From: Streptomyces barringtoniae
GTDB lineage: Bacteria; Actinomycetota; Actinomycetes; Streptomycetales; Streptomycetaceae
Length of the DNA: 45,808 nt
Assembly (NCBI RefSeq): GCF_020819595.1
Contig: NZ_JAJHNP010000038.1
Span: forward strand, 1 to 45,808
Direction of reading: 5' to 3'
The notes below the pieces were generated by a model. The model saw only the letters and a list, made by a program, of their open reading frames with translations, made no database searches and was not told the DNA's origin. Numbering within the stretch: the first letter of the stretch is position 1; every line of letters starts with the position of its first letter. Position numbers and translations under genes: made by a program. Shown here piece by piece: positions 32,876 to 41,095 of this stretch.

Positions 32876-34522
32876 TTGGCGCAGAGCGATGTGCGAGGGC
32901 AGGACCCTGCGGTCGACGACACGATGTCGCCCGCACGGCGGGACCGGGACACACCGGAGGGGTCCGGCCGGCACGGCGGCGGGCAGCGCAGAGGGGGTTC
33001 CACGACGGAGCGACCGCGGCGCAGACGGCGCGCCCTGCGCTGGTCCGCGACCGTGCTGGCGGTGGTCATACTCGGCACGGCGGGCGCCGGTTACCTGTAC
33101 TACCAGCACCTGAACGCGAACATCCGCAAGGGCCAGCGCAGCAGCGCCGACGACTCCAAGGCGTACAAGACGCCGGCGAACGCGGCCGGGCAGACGCCGG
33201 TGAACATCCTGCTGATCGGCTCCGACAGCCGTAACACCCCCCAGGATCTGAAGCTCGGCGGCAGCAGGAGCAGCGTCGGCGCTCCCCCGCTCGCCGACGT
33301 GCAGATGCTCATCCACCTGTCCGCGGACCGCAAGAGCGCCGCCATGGTGAGCATTCCCCGGGACACCCGCGTGCACATCCCCAGGTGCACCGACCCCAAG
33401 ACCGGCAAGAACTATCCGGAGACCGACGACATCATCAACACCACCCTGGCCCGGGGCGGGGCCGGCTGCACGCTGGCCACCTGGGAGGACCTCACCGGGG
33501 TCTACATCGACCACTGGATGATGATCGACTTCGCGGGCGTGGTGAACATGGCGGACGCCATCGGGGGCGTCGAGGTCTGTGTGAAGCAGAACGTCTGGGA
33601 CCACCCGACGCCGGCCCAGCCCGGCGGCTCCGGGCTGAAGCTGAAGGCCGGGACCCAGAAGGTCTACGGCGAGCAGGCCCTGCAGTGGCTGCGCACCCGG
33701 CACGCCTGGGGCAGCGACCTGATGCGGGCCCGTGCCCAGCACATGTACCTGAACTCGATGGTCCGCACCCTGAAGCACCAGAACGTCTTCACCGACAGCG
33801 GGCGGCTGATGGACCTGGCGGAGGCGGCCACCAAGTCGCTCCAGGTCTCCGAGGAGATCGGCTCGGTCAAGAAGCTGTACGACCTGGCCATGGAGCTGAA
33901 GTCGGTGCCGACGAACCGCATCACGTCGATGACGATGCCGCACCTCGAGGACGCGCAGAACAGCGAGCACGTCGTGCCGGACAGGCCCAACGCCGACAGG
34001 GTGTGGAGGATGCTCCGCGACGACGTGCCCTTCGACAAGAACGGCAAGCCGTCGGCCGCGAAGCAGGTCGAGGTCAAGACCCCGGCGACCAAGTCGCCCT
34101 CCACGGACCCCAGTCGGCTGGGGGTGCTGGTGCGCAACGCCACCCGGACCTCCACCGAGCCCCCGGTCGGCGGCCGGGCGAACGACGTCAGCCAGGTGCT
34201 GGCGCAGGACGGCTACATCCGGGCGACCGCCGACACCTCGGGGACGCTGTCCGAGGACAGCACGGTCGTGCAGTACCCGAGCGCGGACCTGGAGGGCGAC
34301 GCCCAGGCCGTCGCCAAGGCGCTGGGCATTCCCATGAGTTCGGTGAAGCAGTCCACCGACGTGTCCGGGGTCACGGTCGTCGTCGGTGCGGACTGGCGCA
34401 CCGGCAGCGGCTACCCCAAGCAGTCCGAGCCGAAGCCCGGGGACATGCCGGGGAACACCGACTCGATCAACGGCGCGGACACCAGCAAGTGCATGGACGT
34501 GTACAAGCCCTATCAGTGGTGA
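32876..34522 (+). CDS. LCP family glycopolymer transferase 3, with LytR_C domain
   Basis: A 548-residue protein. TTG at 32876 is preferred because GGGGAGGG lies about 9 nt upstream; a GTG at 32858 is possible. A basic N-terminal region with poly-Arg precedes the membrane span (about 52-74). LCP domain: NILLIGSDSRNTPQ, PLADVQMLIHLSADR (the R-x-D Arg is not present), VSIPRDTRVHIP and ALQWLRTRHAWG. LytR_C: LGVLVRNATRTSTEPP ... VTVVVGADW. The tail ends TSKCMDVYKPYQW. Four extracellular cysteines are spaced as in LCP 1, 2 and 5. Converges with the GT2 gene. Confidence 0.92.
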   Translation: MAQSDVRGQDPAVDDTMSPARRDRDTPEGSGRHGGGQRRGGSTTERPRRRRRALRWSATVLAVVILGTAGAGYLYYQHLNANIRKGQRSSADDSKAYKTPANAAGQTPVNILLIGSDSRNTPQDLKLGGSRSSVGAPPLADVQMLIHLSADRKSAAMVSIPRDTRVHIPRCTDPKTGKNYPETDDIINTTLARGGAGCTLATWEDLTGVYIDHWMMIDFAGVVNMADAIGGVEVCVKQNVWDHPTPAQPGGSGLKLKAGTQKVYGEQALQWLRTRHAWGSDLMRARAQHMYLNSMVRTLKHQNVFTDSGRLMDLAEAATKSLQVSEEIGSVKKLYDLAMELKSVPTNRITSMTMPHLEDAQNSEHVVPDRPNADRVWRMLRDDVPFDKNGKPSAAKQVEVKTPATKSPSTDPSRLGVLVRNATRTSTEPPVGGRANDVSQVLAQDGYIRATADTSGTLSEDSTVVQYPSADLEGDAQAVAKALGIPMSSVKQSTDVSGVTVVVGADWRTGSGYPKQSEPKPGDMPGNTDSINGADTSKCMDVYKPYQW

Positions 34523-34528
34523 CCGGCA

Positions 34529-34554
34529 TCGGGGCCCCGGCGACGGGGCCCCGA
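34529..34554. terminator. Bidirectional terminator between LCP gene 3 and the GT2 gene
   Basis: TCGGGGCCCC-GGCGAC-GGGGCCCCGA: perfect 10-bp stem with a 6-nt loop, 7 nt after each of the two convergent stop codons. Confidence 0.8.
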
Positions 34555-34561
34555 CGGACGG

Positions 34562-35587
34562 TCAGGCGCTGTACACCGCCGGCCGCCGCGAGGCGATGAC
34601 CTTCCGCGCCAGCGACTTCGGACTGGTCAGAAAGCCCCAGCCCCACGACATGTGCATGGTGGCCAGGGCCACCGGTATCTGCAGCCGGGCCTTGAGGGGC
34701 AGCCCCCTGCCCGCCGGGACCGAGCCCGCGGCGATCGCCGCCAGATAGCCGCCGGGCACGACGAGGGCCCACGGGGTGAGCACCGCGCCGGCCACGATTC
34801 CGGCCGCTATCGCGCACACCGCCGCCGGCGGGGCGAGGTAGCGCAGGTTGATGGAGCCGGAGTGGTAGCGGGCGACGACGTGCCGCCAGCGGCCATAGTC
34901 CTTGTACTGCTTGGCCAGCGCGCGGACGGAGGGCCTTGGCCGGTACGACACCCTGAGCTCGGGCGAGAACCAGATGAGGCCGCCCGCCTCCCTGATCCTG
35001 AAGTTCAGCTCCCAGTCCTGGGCGCGGATGAACTCCTCGTTGTAGCCGCCCTGCTGCTCCAGGGCCTCGCGGCGGAACACCCCGAGGTAGACGGTCTCGG
35101 CGGGCCCGGCCTCGCCGCCCGTGTGGAAGGCGGCGTTGCCTACCCCGATCTTCGAGGTCATCGCGGCGGCGACGGCGTACTCCCAGTCGTTCTCGCCCTC
35201 GGCGTGCATGATGCCGCCGACGTTCTGCGCACCGGTCTCCTCCAGGAGCCGGACCGCGGTGGCGATGTAGTTCGGCGAGAGCATGCCGTGGCCGTCGACG
35301 CGGACCACGATCGGGTGCCGGGAGGCCTTGATCGCCGCGTTCAGCGCGGCGGGGGTACGGCCGGTCGGATTGGGGACGGTGTGCACGCGCGGGTCTCCGG
35401 CGACCAGCTCGGCGGCGATCTCGTCCGTGCGGTCCGTGGACGGACCGAGGGCGATCACGACCTCCATCTCGCCGGCGTACTCCTGCGCGAGGATCGCTTG
35501 GACGGCCCCGCGCAGATGCCGCTCCTCGTTGAGGACGGGCATGATCACAGATACCGCGGGGTGTCGCACGTCGGGCTTGGCGTTCAT
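34562..35587 (-). CDS. Glycosyltransferase family 2 with C-terminal membrane segments
   Basis: A 341-residue enzyme. The GT-A domain starts at AVSVIMPVLNEERHLRGAV. The D-x-H variant of the metal motif is in VVRVDGHGMLSPNY, and the acceptor-side helix has EFIRAQDWELNFRIREAGG. The Q-x-x-R-W-like membrane-proximal motif appears as KQYKDYGRWRHVV. Two or three hydrophobic segments follow (about 255-300). The layout resembles ExoA/succinoglycan-type polymerising or chain-extending GT2 enzymes. Substrate unknown, with LCP genes on both sides suggesting a surface glycopolymer. ATG 35587 has no strong Shine-Dalgarno. Divergent from LCP 4 across 128 bp. Confidence 0.88.
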   Translation of the reverse strand: MNAKPDVRHPAVSVIMPVLNEERHLRGAVQAILAQEYAGEMEVVIALGPSTDRTDEIAAELVAGDPRVHTVPNPTGRTPAALNAAIKASRHPIVVRVDGHGMLSPNYIATAVRLLEETGAQNVGGIMHAEGENDWEYAVAAAMTSKIGVGNAAFHTGGEAGPAETVYLGVFRREALEQQGGYNEEFIRAQDWELNFRIREAGGLIWFSPELRVSYRPRPSVRALAKQYKDYGRWRHVVARYHSGSINLRYLAPPAAVCAIAAGIVAGAVLTPWALVVPGGYLAAIAAGSVPAGRGLPLKARLQIPVALATMHMSWGWGFLTSPKSLARKVIASRRPAVYSA

Positions 35588-35715
35588 AGGGGGCTCACGT
35601 TACCGCGAACGGGGGACACCGGTGCGCGCCGCCGGGGCGGAGGGCCGGGCTGGAGATCGTATCGGCCTACCGTGCTCACGGATCCCACGTACGGCGTCGT
35701 CCGGAGGTGTCCCCC

Positions 35716-37224
35716 TTGGCAAGCCCGCCCCGGTCCCCCGCTCGTCCGCAGCGCCGACCGCAGCCGCCCCGCCGTGTGCCGCGTCCGCCCGAGCGGCCCG
35801 TGCGGTCCGTACGGCCGCCCCGGCGGCCACGCTGGGCCATGCGGGCGGTCAGCACGCTGTCGGTCGTGGTGCTCGCCTCCGCCGGGATCGGGCACGCGGT
35901 GATGAGCAGCCTGGACGCGGGGATCGCCAGGATCGACGCCTTCAAGGACATGAAGAACCGGCCGCGCGCGGGCCAGGGCATGAACATCCTGCTGGTCGGC
36001 ACCGACGGCCGCGACAGGATCACCGCGGCGGAGCGGCGGCAGTACCGGCTGGGCGGGGTGCCCTGCCACTGCACCGACACGATGATGATCGTGCACGTCT
36101 CGGAGAACCGGGAGCGGGCCACCGTGGTGAGCCTGCCGCGCGACTCCTACGCCGAGGTTCCCGCGCACACCGACGTCAGCTCCCGGCGGGAGGTCGCACC
36201 GCACCCCGTCAAGCTCAACGCGGCCTACGCCGAGGGCGGCCCCCAGCTGACCATCCGCACGGTCGAGAACATGACCCATGTGAAGATCGACCACTATCTG
36301 GAGGTCGACTTCACCAGCTTCATGAGGACCGTGGACGTCCTCGGCGGGGTGAACGTCTGCACGACGACCCCGCTGAAGGACTCCTACACCGGCCTCGACC
36401 TCAGCCCCGGCACGCACATGCTGGACGGCGGGCATGCCCTGCAGTACGTGCGGGCCCGGCACGTGGACGCGGCGAGCGACCTCGGCCGGATGCAGCGGCA
36501 GCAGCGGTTCCTGGCCGCGCTGATCGAGCGGGCCACCTCCTCCGGGGTGCTGCTGAACCCGATGCGGTTCAGGGACGTGACCCGCGCGGTGCTCGGCTCG
36601 GTCCGCGCCGACGAGGGCTTCGGCACCGACGAGCTGCTCGACCTCGGCCGGGCCATGCGGAACTTCTCCCCGTCCTCCTCCGAGTTCACCACCGTGCCCA
36701 TCGTGCAGATGAACTACGCCGTCAAGGGCCTCGGCTCGACCGTGAAGTGGGACCAGGCCAAGGCGGACCAGCTCTTCTCGTCCCTGCGCGACGACAAGCC
36801 GCTCACCGTGGACCAGCCGCAGCGCGGCCACGGCCCGGCGCCCTCGGCGCCCGTGGAGGTGGACCCGCGGCAGATCCGGGTCCAGGTGGAGAACGGCACC
36901 GGCACGGTCGGCCTCGGCAAACGCGTCGACGCGGGCCTCGCGGCGACCGGCTTCGCCACGACCCGGCTGCCGGTGACGGCAGCCGCACACGTACCGCACT
37001 CCGTGATTTCGTACGACCCCCGCTGGGACCGCTCGGCCCGTGCCCTGGCGGCCGCCCTGCCGGGAGCCCAGCTGCGCGCCGTACCGGGCCAGGGCCCGTT
37101 GCTGAGGGTGACCGCCGGGGCGGACTTCAAGAACGTGCACAAGGTGCACTTCGAGGACCCCGCCCGGCCGCAGCAGGTGGCTGTGCGCGGCAGCGAGGTC
37201 GTGTGCCCCGGAGCCGGCTCATGA
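35716..37224 (+). CDS. LCP family glycopolymer transferase 4, with LytR_C domain
   Basis: A 502-residue protein. I place the start at TTG 35716, where GGAGG is 8 nt upstream; an in-frame GTG at 35707 abuts that site and is less likely. A Pro/Arg-rich N-terminus precedes a membrane span (about 38-58). LCP domain: NILLVGTDGRDR, VPCHCTDTMMIVHV (Cys in place of the R of R-x-D-T), VSLPRDSYAEVP and ALQYVRARHVD. LytR_C: IRVQVENGTGTVGLG to LLRVTAGADF. It ends EVVCPGAGS. Four extracellular cysteines, but two are in C-H-C. Its stop codon abuts that of LCP 5 on the other strand. Confidence 0.92.
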   Translation: MASPPRSPARPQRRPQPPRRVPRPPERPVRSVRPPRRPRWAMRAVSTLSVVVLASAGIGHAVMSSLDAGIARIDAFKDMKNRPRAGQGMNILLVGTDGRDRITAAERRQYRLGGVPCHCTDTMMIVHVSENRERATVVSLPRDSYAEVPAHTDVSSRREVAPHPVKLNAAYAEGGPQLTIRTVENMTHVKIDHYLEVDFTSFMRTVDVLGGVNVCTTTPLKDSYTGLDLSPGTHMLDGGHALQYVRARHVDAASDLGRMQRQQRFLAALIERATSSGVLLNPMRFRDVTRAVLGSVRADEGFGTDELLDLGRAMRNFSPSSSEFTTVPIVQMNYAVKGLGSTVKWDQAKADQLFSSLRDDKPLTVDQPQRGHGPAPSAPVEVDPRQIRVQVENGTGTVGLGKRVDAGLAATGFATTRLPVTAAAHVPHSVISYDPRWDRSARALAAALPGAQLRAVPGQGPLLRVTAGADFKNVHKVHFEDPARPQQVAVRGSEVVCPGAGS

Positions 37225-38925
37225 GGCGCACTTCACCTGGTCGGCCGTGTGCGTCGGGACGGCCGGGGGCGTCGCCGGGCCGGTGAGGGGGACGCCCGCG
37301 CCCCGGAAGTCGGCGCCGAGCCGCAGCACGATCGCCGGGAGTCCCTGGGCGTTGGTCTCACTGCGGCCCGGTTTCAGCGCGGAGGCCGGCAGCCCCATGA
37401 GGTCGGCCAGCTCGCGCGCCTGGTCGGCCTGGGCCGGGGCGTACTCCAGGGTCGTCCTCGGCTGGCTGGTGCCGGCGTTGCCGAGCTGGCTGGACCTGGT
37501 CACGCCCTTCTCGGTCTGCAGCCAGGCCAGCGTCGTCTGGGCGGAGCCGTCGGGGGCGCCGGCGTTGTAGAGGTCGACCCGGACGTCGCCGGGCGCCGAG
37601 CGCGCGCCCTTGGGCTGGGCGGCCTCCTGCGCCTTCTGCTTCTTCTTCACCCCGGTGAAGGAGGCGTCGTTCTCGATCATGGAGAAGACCTGCCGGGCGG
37701 GCCCCTCCTGCACGATGACCGTCTTGTGGACCGGGCCGTCGGCGGGGTTGTCCCGGACCGGCAGGGTGGCGAAGGTGATGTTCTTCGGCGGCACCTTCTT
37801 CAGTTCCAGGGCCACGTCCTTGAGCGTGGTGATGTGTCCGATGCCCTTGTCCACCGTGAGCGCCTTGGTCGCCGTCTCCGCCAGGTCCAGCAGTCTGCCC
37901 GGGCTGGTGAGCGTGGAGTCGGACTTCATCTTGCGGAACAGCGCGCCGAGGAACTGCTGCTGGACCTTGATGCGGTCCAGGTCACCGAAGTTGCCCCAGC
38001 TGTAACGGGTGCGGACGAAGGCCAGGGCCTGCTCGCCCTCGATCTTCGCGGGCCCGGCGGGCAGGTCCAGGTGGGACTTCTTGTCCTTGACGGCGTGCGC
38101 GAGGCAGACGTCGACCCCGCCGACGGCGGTGGTCAGCGTCTTCACGGCGTTGAAGTCGGCCATCATGAAGTGGTCGACCTTCATGCCCCCGGCGAGCCGC
38201 TCCACGGTACGGACCGTGCAGCCGGGGTCGCGGCCCAGCTGGCCGAGGCTGGTGTTGAAGCGGACGCCCCGGGTGCCCGGGACGGTCTTGAACGACCCGT
38301 CGGGCTGTCTGGTCGGGCAGTCCGGTATGTCGGTGATCAGATCCCGGGGGATGCTGAGCGCGGTCGCGTTCGTCCGGTCCTGGGAGACGTGCAGCAGGAT
38401 GTTGGTGTCCGCGTGCCCGACGCTGTTGGCATCGCCGTAGCCGGAGTCGCCCTTGCCCTGCCGTTTGTCGGTGCCGATCACCAGGATGTTGAACGCCTTG
38501 TCCTTGCTGAAGGAGTCGCTGGTGGCACCGGCGGTGTCCGTGGTGCTGATGTTGCTGTCGAGGTGCTTGAGGTAGAGATAGCCGCCGACGGCACTGGCGA
38601 CGACCACGAAGGCGACGGTGCCGGTCGTCCACAGCAGAATCCTTTTGCCGGTGGACCTCTTCCCGGCCTTGCGCTGGGCACGGCCGCGGGCACCGGTACG
38701 GCCCGCGGCACGGCGAGGGCCGGGCACTCCCGGCCGGCCCGTGGCGTCCGGAGCGGACCGCGGCGCCGGTACGGCCGGCTGCTCGGCGGTCGGGGCCGGC
38801 TCGGCAGGCGCGGCCGGCTCGGCGGTCGGGGCCGGACGCAGTTCGTACTCGCCGGTGTCCGGGTTCAGCACCCACTGGTCCGCGGGGTCGAAGCCGCCGC
38901 CGTGGCCGGATTCTGATGTGCTCAC
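37219..38925 (-). CDS. LCP family glycopolymer transferase 5, with LytR_C domain
   Basis: A 568-residue paralogue of LCP 2. The start GTG 38925 follows TACCGT by 6 nt with no Shine-Dalgarno; an upstream in-frame ATG is weaker. The cytosolic N-terminus carries DPADQWVLNPDTGEYELR, then a Pro/Ala/Arg-rich linker and a span (about 108-130). LCP domain: NILVIGTDKRQGKG, HADTNILLHVSQDR, LSIPRDLITDIP and ALAFVRTRYSWG. LytR_C: VRVDLYNAGAPDGSAQ to FRGAGVPLTG. It ends ADQVKCAS, as LCP 2 does. Four extracellular cysteines. Its 3' end is back to back with LCP 4. Confidence 0.93.
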   Translation of the reverse strand: MSTSESGHGGGFDPADQWVLNPDTGEYELRPAPTAEPAAPAEPAPTAEQPAVPAPRSAPDATGRPGVPGPRRAAGRTGARGRAQRKAGKRSTGKRILLWTTGTVAFVVVASAVGGYLYLKHLDSNISTTDTAGATSDSFSKDKAFNILVIGTDKRQGKGDSGYGDANSVGHADTNILLHVSQDRTNATALSIPRDLITDIPDCPTRQPDGSFKTVPGTRGVRFNTSLGQLGRDPGCTVRTVERLAGGMKVDHFMMADFNAVKTLTTAVGGVDVCLAHAVKDKKSHLDLPAGPAKIEGEQALAFVRTRYSWGNFGDLDRIKVQQQFLGALFRKMKSDSTLTSPGRLLDLAETATKALTVDKGIGHITTLKDVALELKKVPPKNITFATLPVRDNPADGPVHKTVIVQEGPARQVFSMIENDASFTGVKKKQKAQEAAQPKGARSAPGDVRVDLYNAGAPDGSAQTTLAWLQTEKGVTRSSQLGNAGTSQPRTTLEYAPAQADQARELADLMGLPASALKPGRSETNAQGLPAIVLRLGADFRGAGVPLTGPATPPAVPTHTADQVKCAS

Positions 38926-38931
38926 GCCATC

Positions 38932-38937
38932 ACGGTA
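38932..38937 (-). promoter_or_regulatory. -10 box for a leaderless LCP 5 transcript
   Basis: Minus-strand TACCGT, 6 nt (GATGGC), then GTG at 38925, with no Shine-Dalgarno. Confidence 0.5.
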
Positions 38938-39014
38938 TCCGCACAGATCATCGGCGGACGGCCGACGTGACACTTGCCACTTCCGTACAACCCTCTTGGA
39001 AGGGGCGGCAGTTG

Positions 39015-39575
39015 CTAGTCCTCGAAGCCTTCGGCGGCGCGCTTCTCCCGCAGCTCGCGAATCTCCCGGCGGCGGGCCAGGCGATGGGTGCGGCGGATCT
39101 GGGCCTCCTGGTAGCGGCGGCGGTCGCGGTCGGTCTCCGGGACCACCGGCGGCACCCGGCGCGGCTTGCCGTCGGCGTCGACCGCCGCGAAGACCAGGTA
39201 GGCGGAGCCGACCTGGGTGGGCGGGGTCGACTCGTTCCAGCGCTCGGCGAGAACCCGCACACCGACCTCCATGGAGGTCCGGCCGGTCCAGTTCACCTGC
39301 GCCTTCACATGGACCAGGTCACCGACGCGCACCGGCTCCAGGAAGACCATCTCGTCCATCGACGCGGTGACGGCGGGACCGCCGGAGTGCCGGCCCGCCA
39401 CGGCACCCGCCGCGTCGTCGACCAGCTTCATGATCACCCCGCCATGCACCGTACCCAGCAGGTTGGTGTCGTTGTGGGTCATGATGTGGCTGAGGGTGGT
39501 GCGCGAGGCGGACGTCGGCTTGCCGGGTATGTCCGACTCCATGTCCGGTTCCACGTCCGTGGCCTGGTCTGTCAT
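39015..39575 (-). CDS. Acyl-CoA thioesterase, hotdog fold
   Basis: A 186-residue protein of the cytosolic acyl-CoA hydrolase type (BACH/YciA-like). The N-terminal ~20 residues are acidic and disordered. The hotdog helix motif NLLGTVHGGVIMKLVDDAAG carries the conserved Asn, His and Asp, followed by ASMDEMVFLEPVRVGDLVHV. The last 50 residues are strongly charged (Arg/Glu) and probably helical, a tail seen in larger members of the family. ATG with GGAGG upstream. It hydrolyses acyl-CoA of unknown chain length. Divergent from LCP 6 across 119 bp; unrelated in function to its neighbours as far as I can see. Confidence 0.92.
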   Translation of the reverse strand: MTDQATDVEPDMESDIPGKPTSASRTTLSHIMTHNDTNLLGTVHGGVIMKLVDDAAGAVAGRHSGGPAVTASMDEMVFLEPVRVGDLVHVKAQVNWTGRTSMEVGVRVLAERWNESTPPTQVGSAYLVFAAVDADGKPRRVPPVVPETDRDRRRYQEAQIRRTHRLARRREIRELREKRAAEGFED

Positions 39576-39694
39576 GCCCTCCACCTTATGCCGAAGCGGC
39601 AATCGCGGAATTTGTGTCGGCTTCGCAACAGCGCCGCTGTTATTTTCCGACAGCCCTTGTAAGCCCCACACCGATGCCCTGCACACTGGGGCCC

Positions 39695-41020
39695 ATGAAT
39701 GACTGGCCCCAGGGATGGTCCGACGACAACCGCGGCCCGCGCTACGGACGCGGCAGTGCCGGCGCACAGCCGGAGGGCGCCCGCGCGATGCGGCAGGTGC
39801 GGCGCGGCCCGGCGGTACCGCCCGGGCAGCGCTCCTACGGCGACCCCGGCCCGGCGGCGCCGCCGTACGGGGCCGGAGTCCCACAGCAGCCGTCGTACGT
39901 CGACGGCCAGGGATACGACGACGGCTCCGGTTACGACAGCGGCTACAACACCGGGCAGGTGTACGGCGGCGGTGGGCAGCGCGGCGGCGGCTTCGTGCCC
40001 AACGACAACGACCCGGACCCGCAGCTCGACCACTACCGGCCGCGCCCGAACTGGCGGCGCCGGCTGAAGTGGACCGCGATCACGCTGGTGACCGTGCTGT
40101 TCGTCACGTCCGTCGCGACCTACTTCTGGGCCGACTCCAAGCTGCGCCGCGAGGTCGACCTGTCCAAGGTCATCGACCGGCCGTCCGCCGGCTCCGGCAC
40201 GAACTACCTGATCGTCGGCTCCGACAGCCGTGAGGGCATGTCCAAGGCGGACGAGAAGAAGCTGCACACCGGCTCCGCCCAGGGCAAGCGCACGGACTCG
40301 ATGATGATCCTGCACGTCGGCGACAACGGCGACACGCTGATCTCGCTGCCGCGCGACTCGAACGTGACGATCCCCTCGTTCCAGGGCTCCACGTCCGGCA
40401 AGATCCGCCCCGCCATGGGCCCGAACAAGCTGAACGCGGCGTACGCGTACGACGGCCCGACGCTGCTGGTGCGCACGATCGAGTACAACACCGGCCTGCA
40501 CATCGACCACTACGTGGAGATCGGCTTCCAGGGCTTCGCCAAGATCGTGGACGCGGTCGGCGGTGTCACGATCAACATCGACAAGGCCTTCAAGGACAAG
40601 TACTCGGGCGCCGACTTCAAGGCCGGCGACCAGACCCTGAACGGCGCGCAGGCCCTCGCCTTCGTCCGCACCCGGCACGCGTTCGCGGCCTCCGACCTGC
40701 AGCGCACCAAAAACCAGCAGAAGTTCCTGTCGGCGCTGGCCCACCAGGTGGCCACCCCGTCGACGGTCCTCAACCCCTTCAAGCTCTACCCGACCATGGG
40801 CGCGGGCCTGGACTCCCTGATAGTCGACAAGGACATGTCCCTGTGGGACCTGGCCTCGATGTTCTGGGCGATGAAGGGTGTCCAGGGCGGTGACGGCACG
40901 TCGATGAACATGCCGATCTCGGGCTCCGCCGGCGGCAACCTCGTCTGGGACAAGGCGAAGGTCAAGACGCTGGTGAACGAGCTGAACAACGACGAGAAGG
41001 TCACCGTCTCCGGCAACTGA
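39695..41020 (+). CDS. LCP family glycopolymer transferase 6, Tyr/Gly-rich N-terminus
   Basis: A 441-residue LCP protein. The first ~125 residues are cytosolic and low complexity, with many Tyr, Gly, Asp and Gln (GYDDGSGYDSGYNTG). A span follows (about 132-152), then the LCP domain: NYLIVGSDSREGMS, GKRTDSMMILHVG with the R-x-D motif intact, ISLPRDSNVTIP and ALAFVRTRHAFA. No LytR_C domain, and no cysteine anywhere, unlike the other five. ATG 39695: CACACT lies 7 nt before it, and GGGG alone serves as a possible ribosome site. Closest of the six to canonical TagT-type enzymes. It is followed by a strong terminator. Confidence 0.93.
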   Translation: MNDWPQGWSDDNRGPRYGRGSAGAQPEGARAMRQVRRGPAVPPGQRSYGDPGPAAPPYGAGVPQQPSYVDGQGYDDGSGYDSGYNTGQVYGGGGQRGGGFVPNDNDPDPQLDHYRPRPNWRRRLKWTAITLVTVLFVTSVATYFWADSKLRREVDLSKVIDRPSAGSGTNYLIVGSDSREGMSKADEKKLHTGSAQGKRTDSMMILHVGDNGDTLISLPRDSNVTIPSFQGSTSGKIRPAMGPNKLNAAYAYDGPTLLVRTIEYNTGLHIDHYVEIGFQGFAKIVDAVGGVTINIDKAFKDKYSGADFKAGDQTLNGAQALAFVRTRHAFAASDLQRTKNQQKFLSALAHQVATPSTVLNPFKLYPTMGAGLDSLIVDKDMSLWDLASMFWAMKGVQGGDGTSMNMPISGSAGGNLVWDKAKVKTLVNELNNDEKVTVSGN

Positions 41021-41042
41021 CCGACCCTTCGCAAAGACCGTA

Positions 41043-41082
41043 CGCAGAGTGAGGGCACCCCGCCGGGTGCCCTCACTCTGCG
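41043..41082. terminator. Strong bidirectional terminator between LCP 6 and the copper-storage gene
   Basis: CGCAGAGTGAGGGCACCC-CGCC-GGGTGCCCTCACTCTGCG: perfect 18-bp stem with a 4-nt loop, 22 nt after the LCP 6 stop and 13 nt beyond the convergent stop. Confidence 0.88.
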
Positions 41083-41095
41083 GTTCGGGCAGGGC

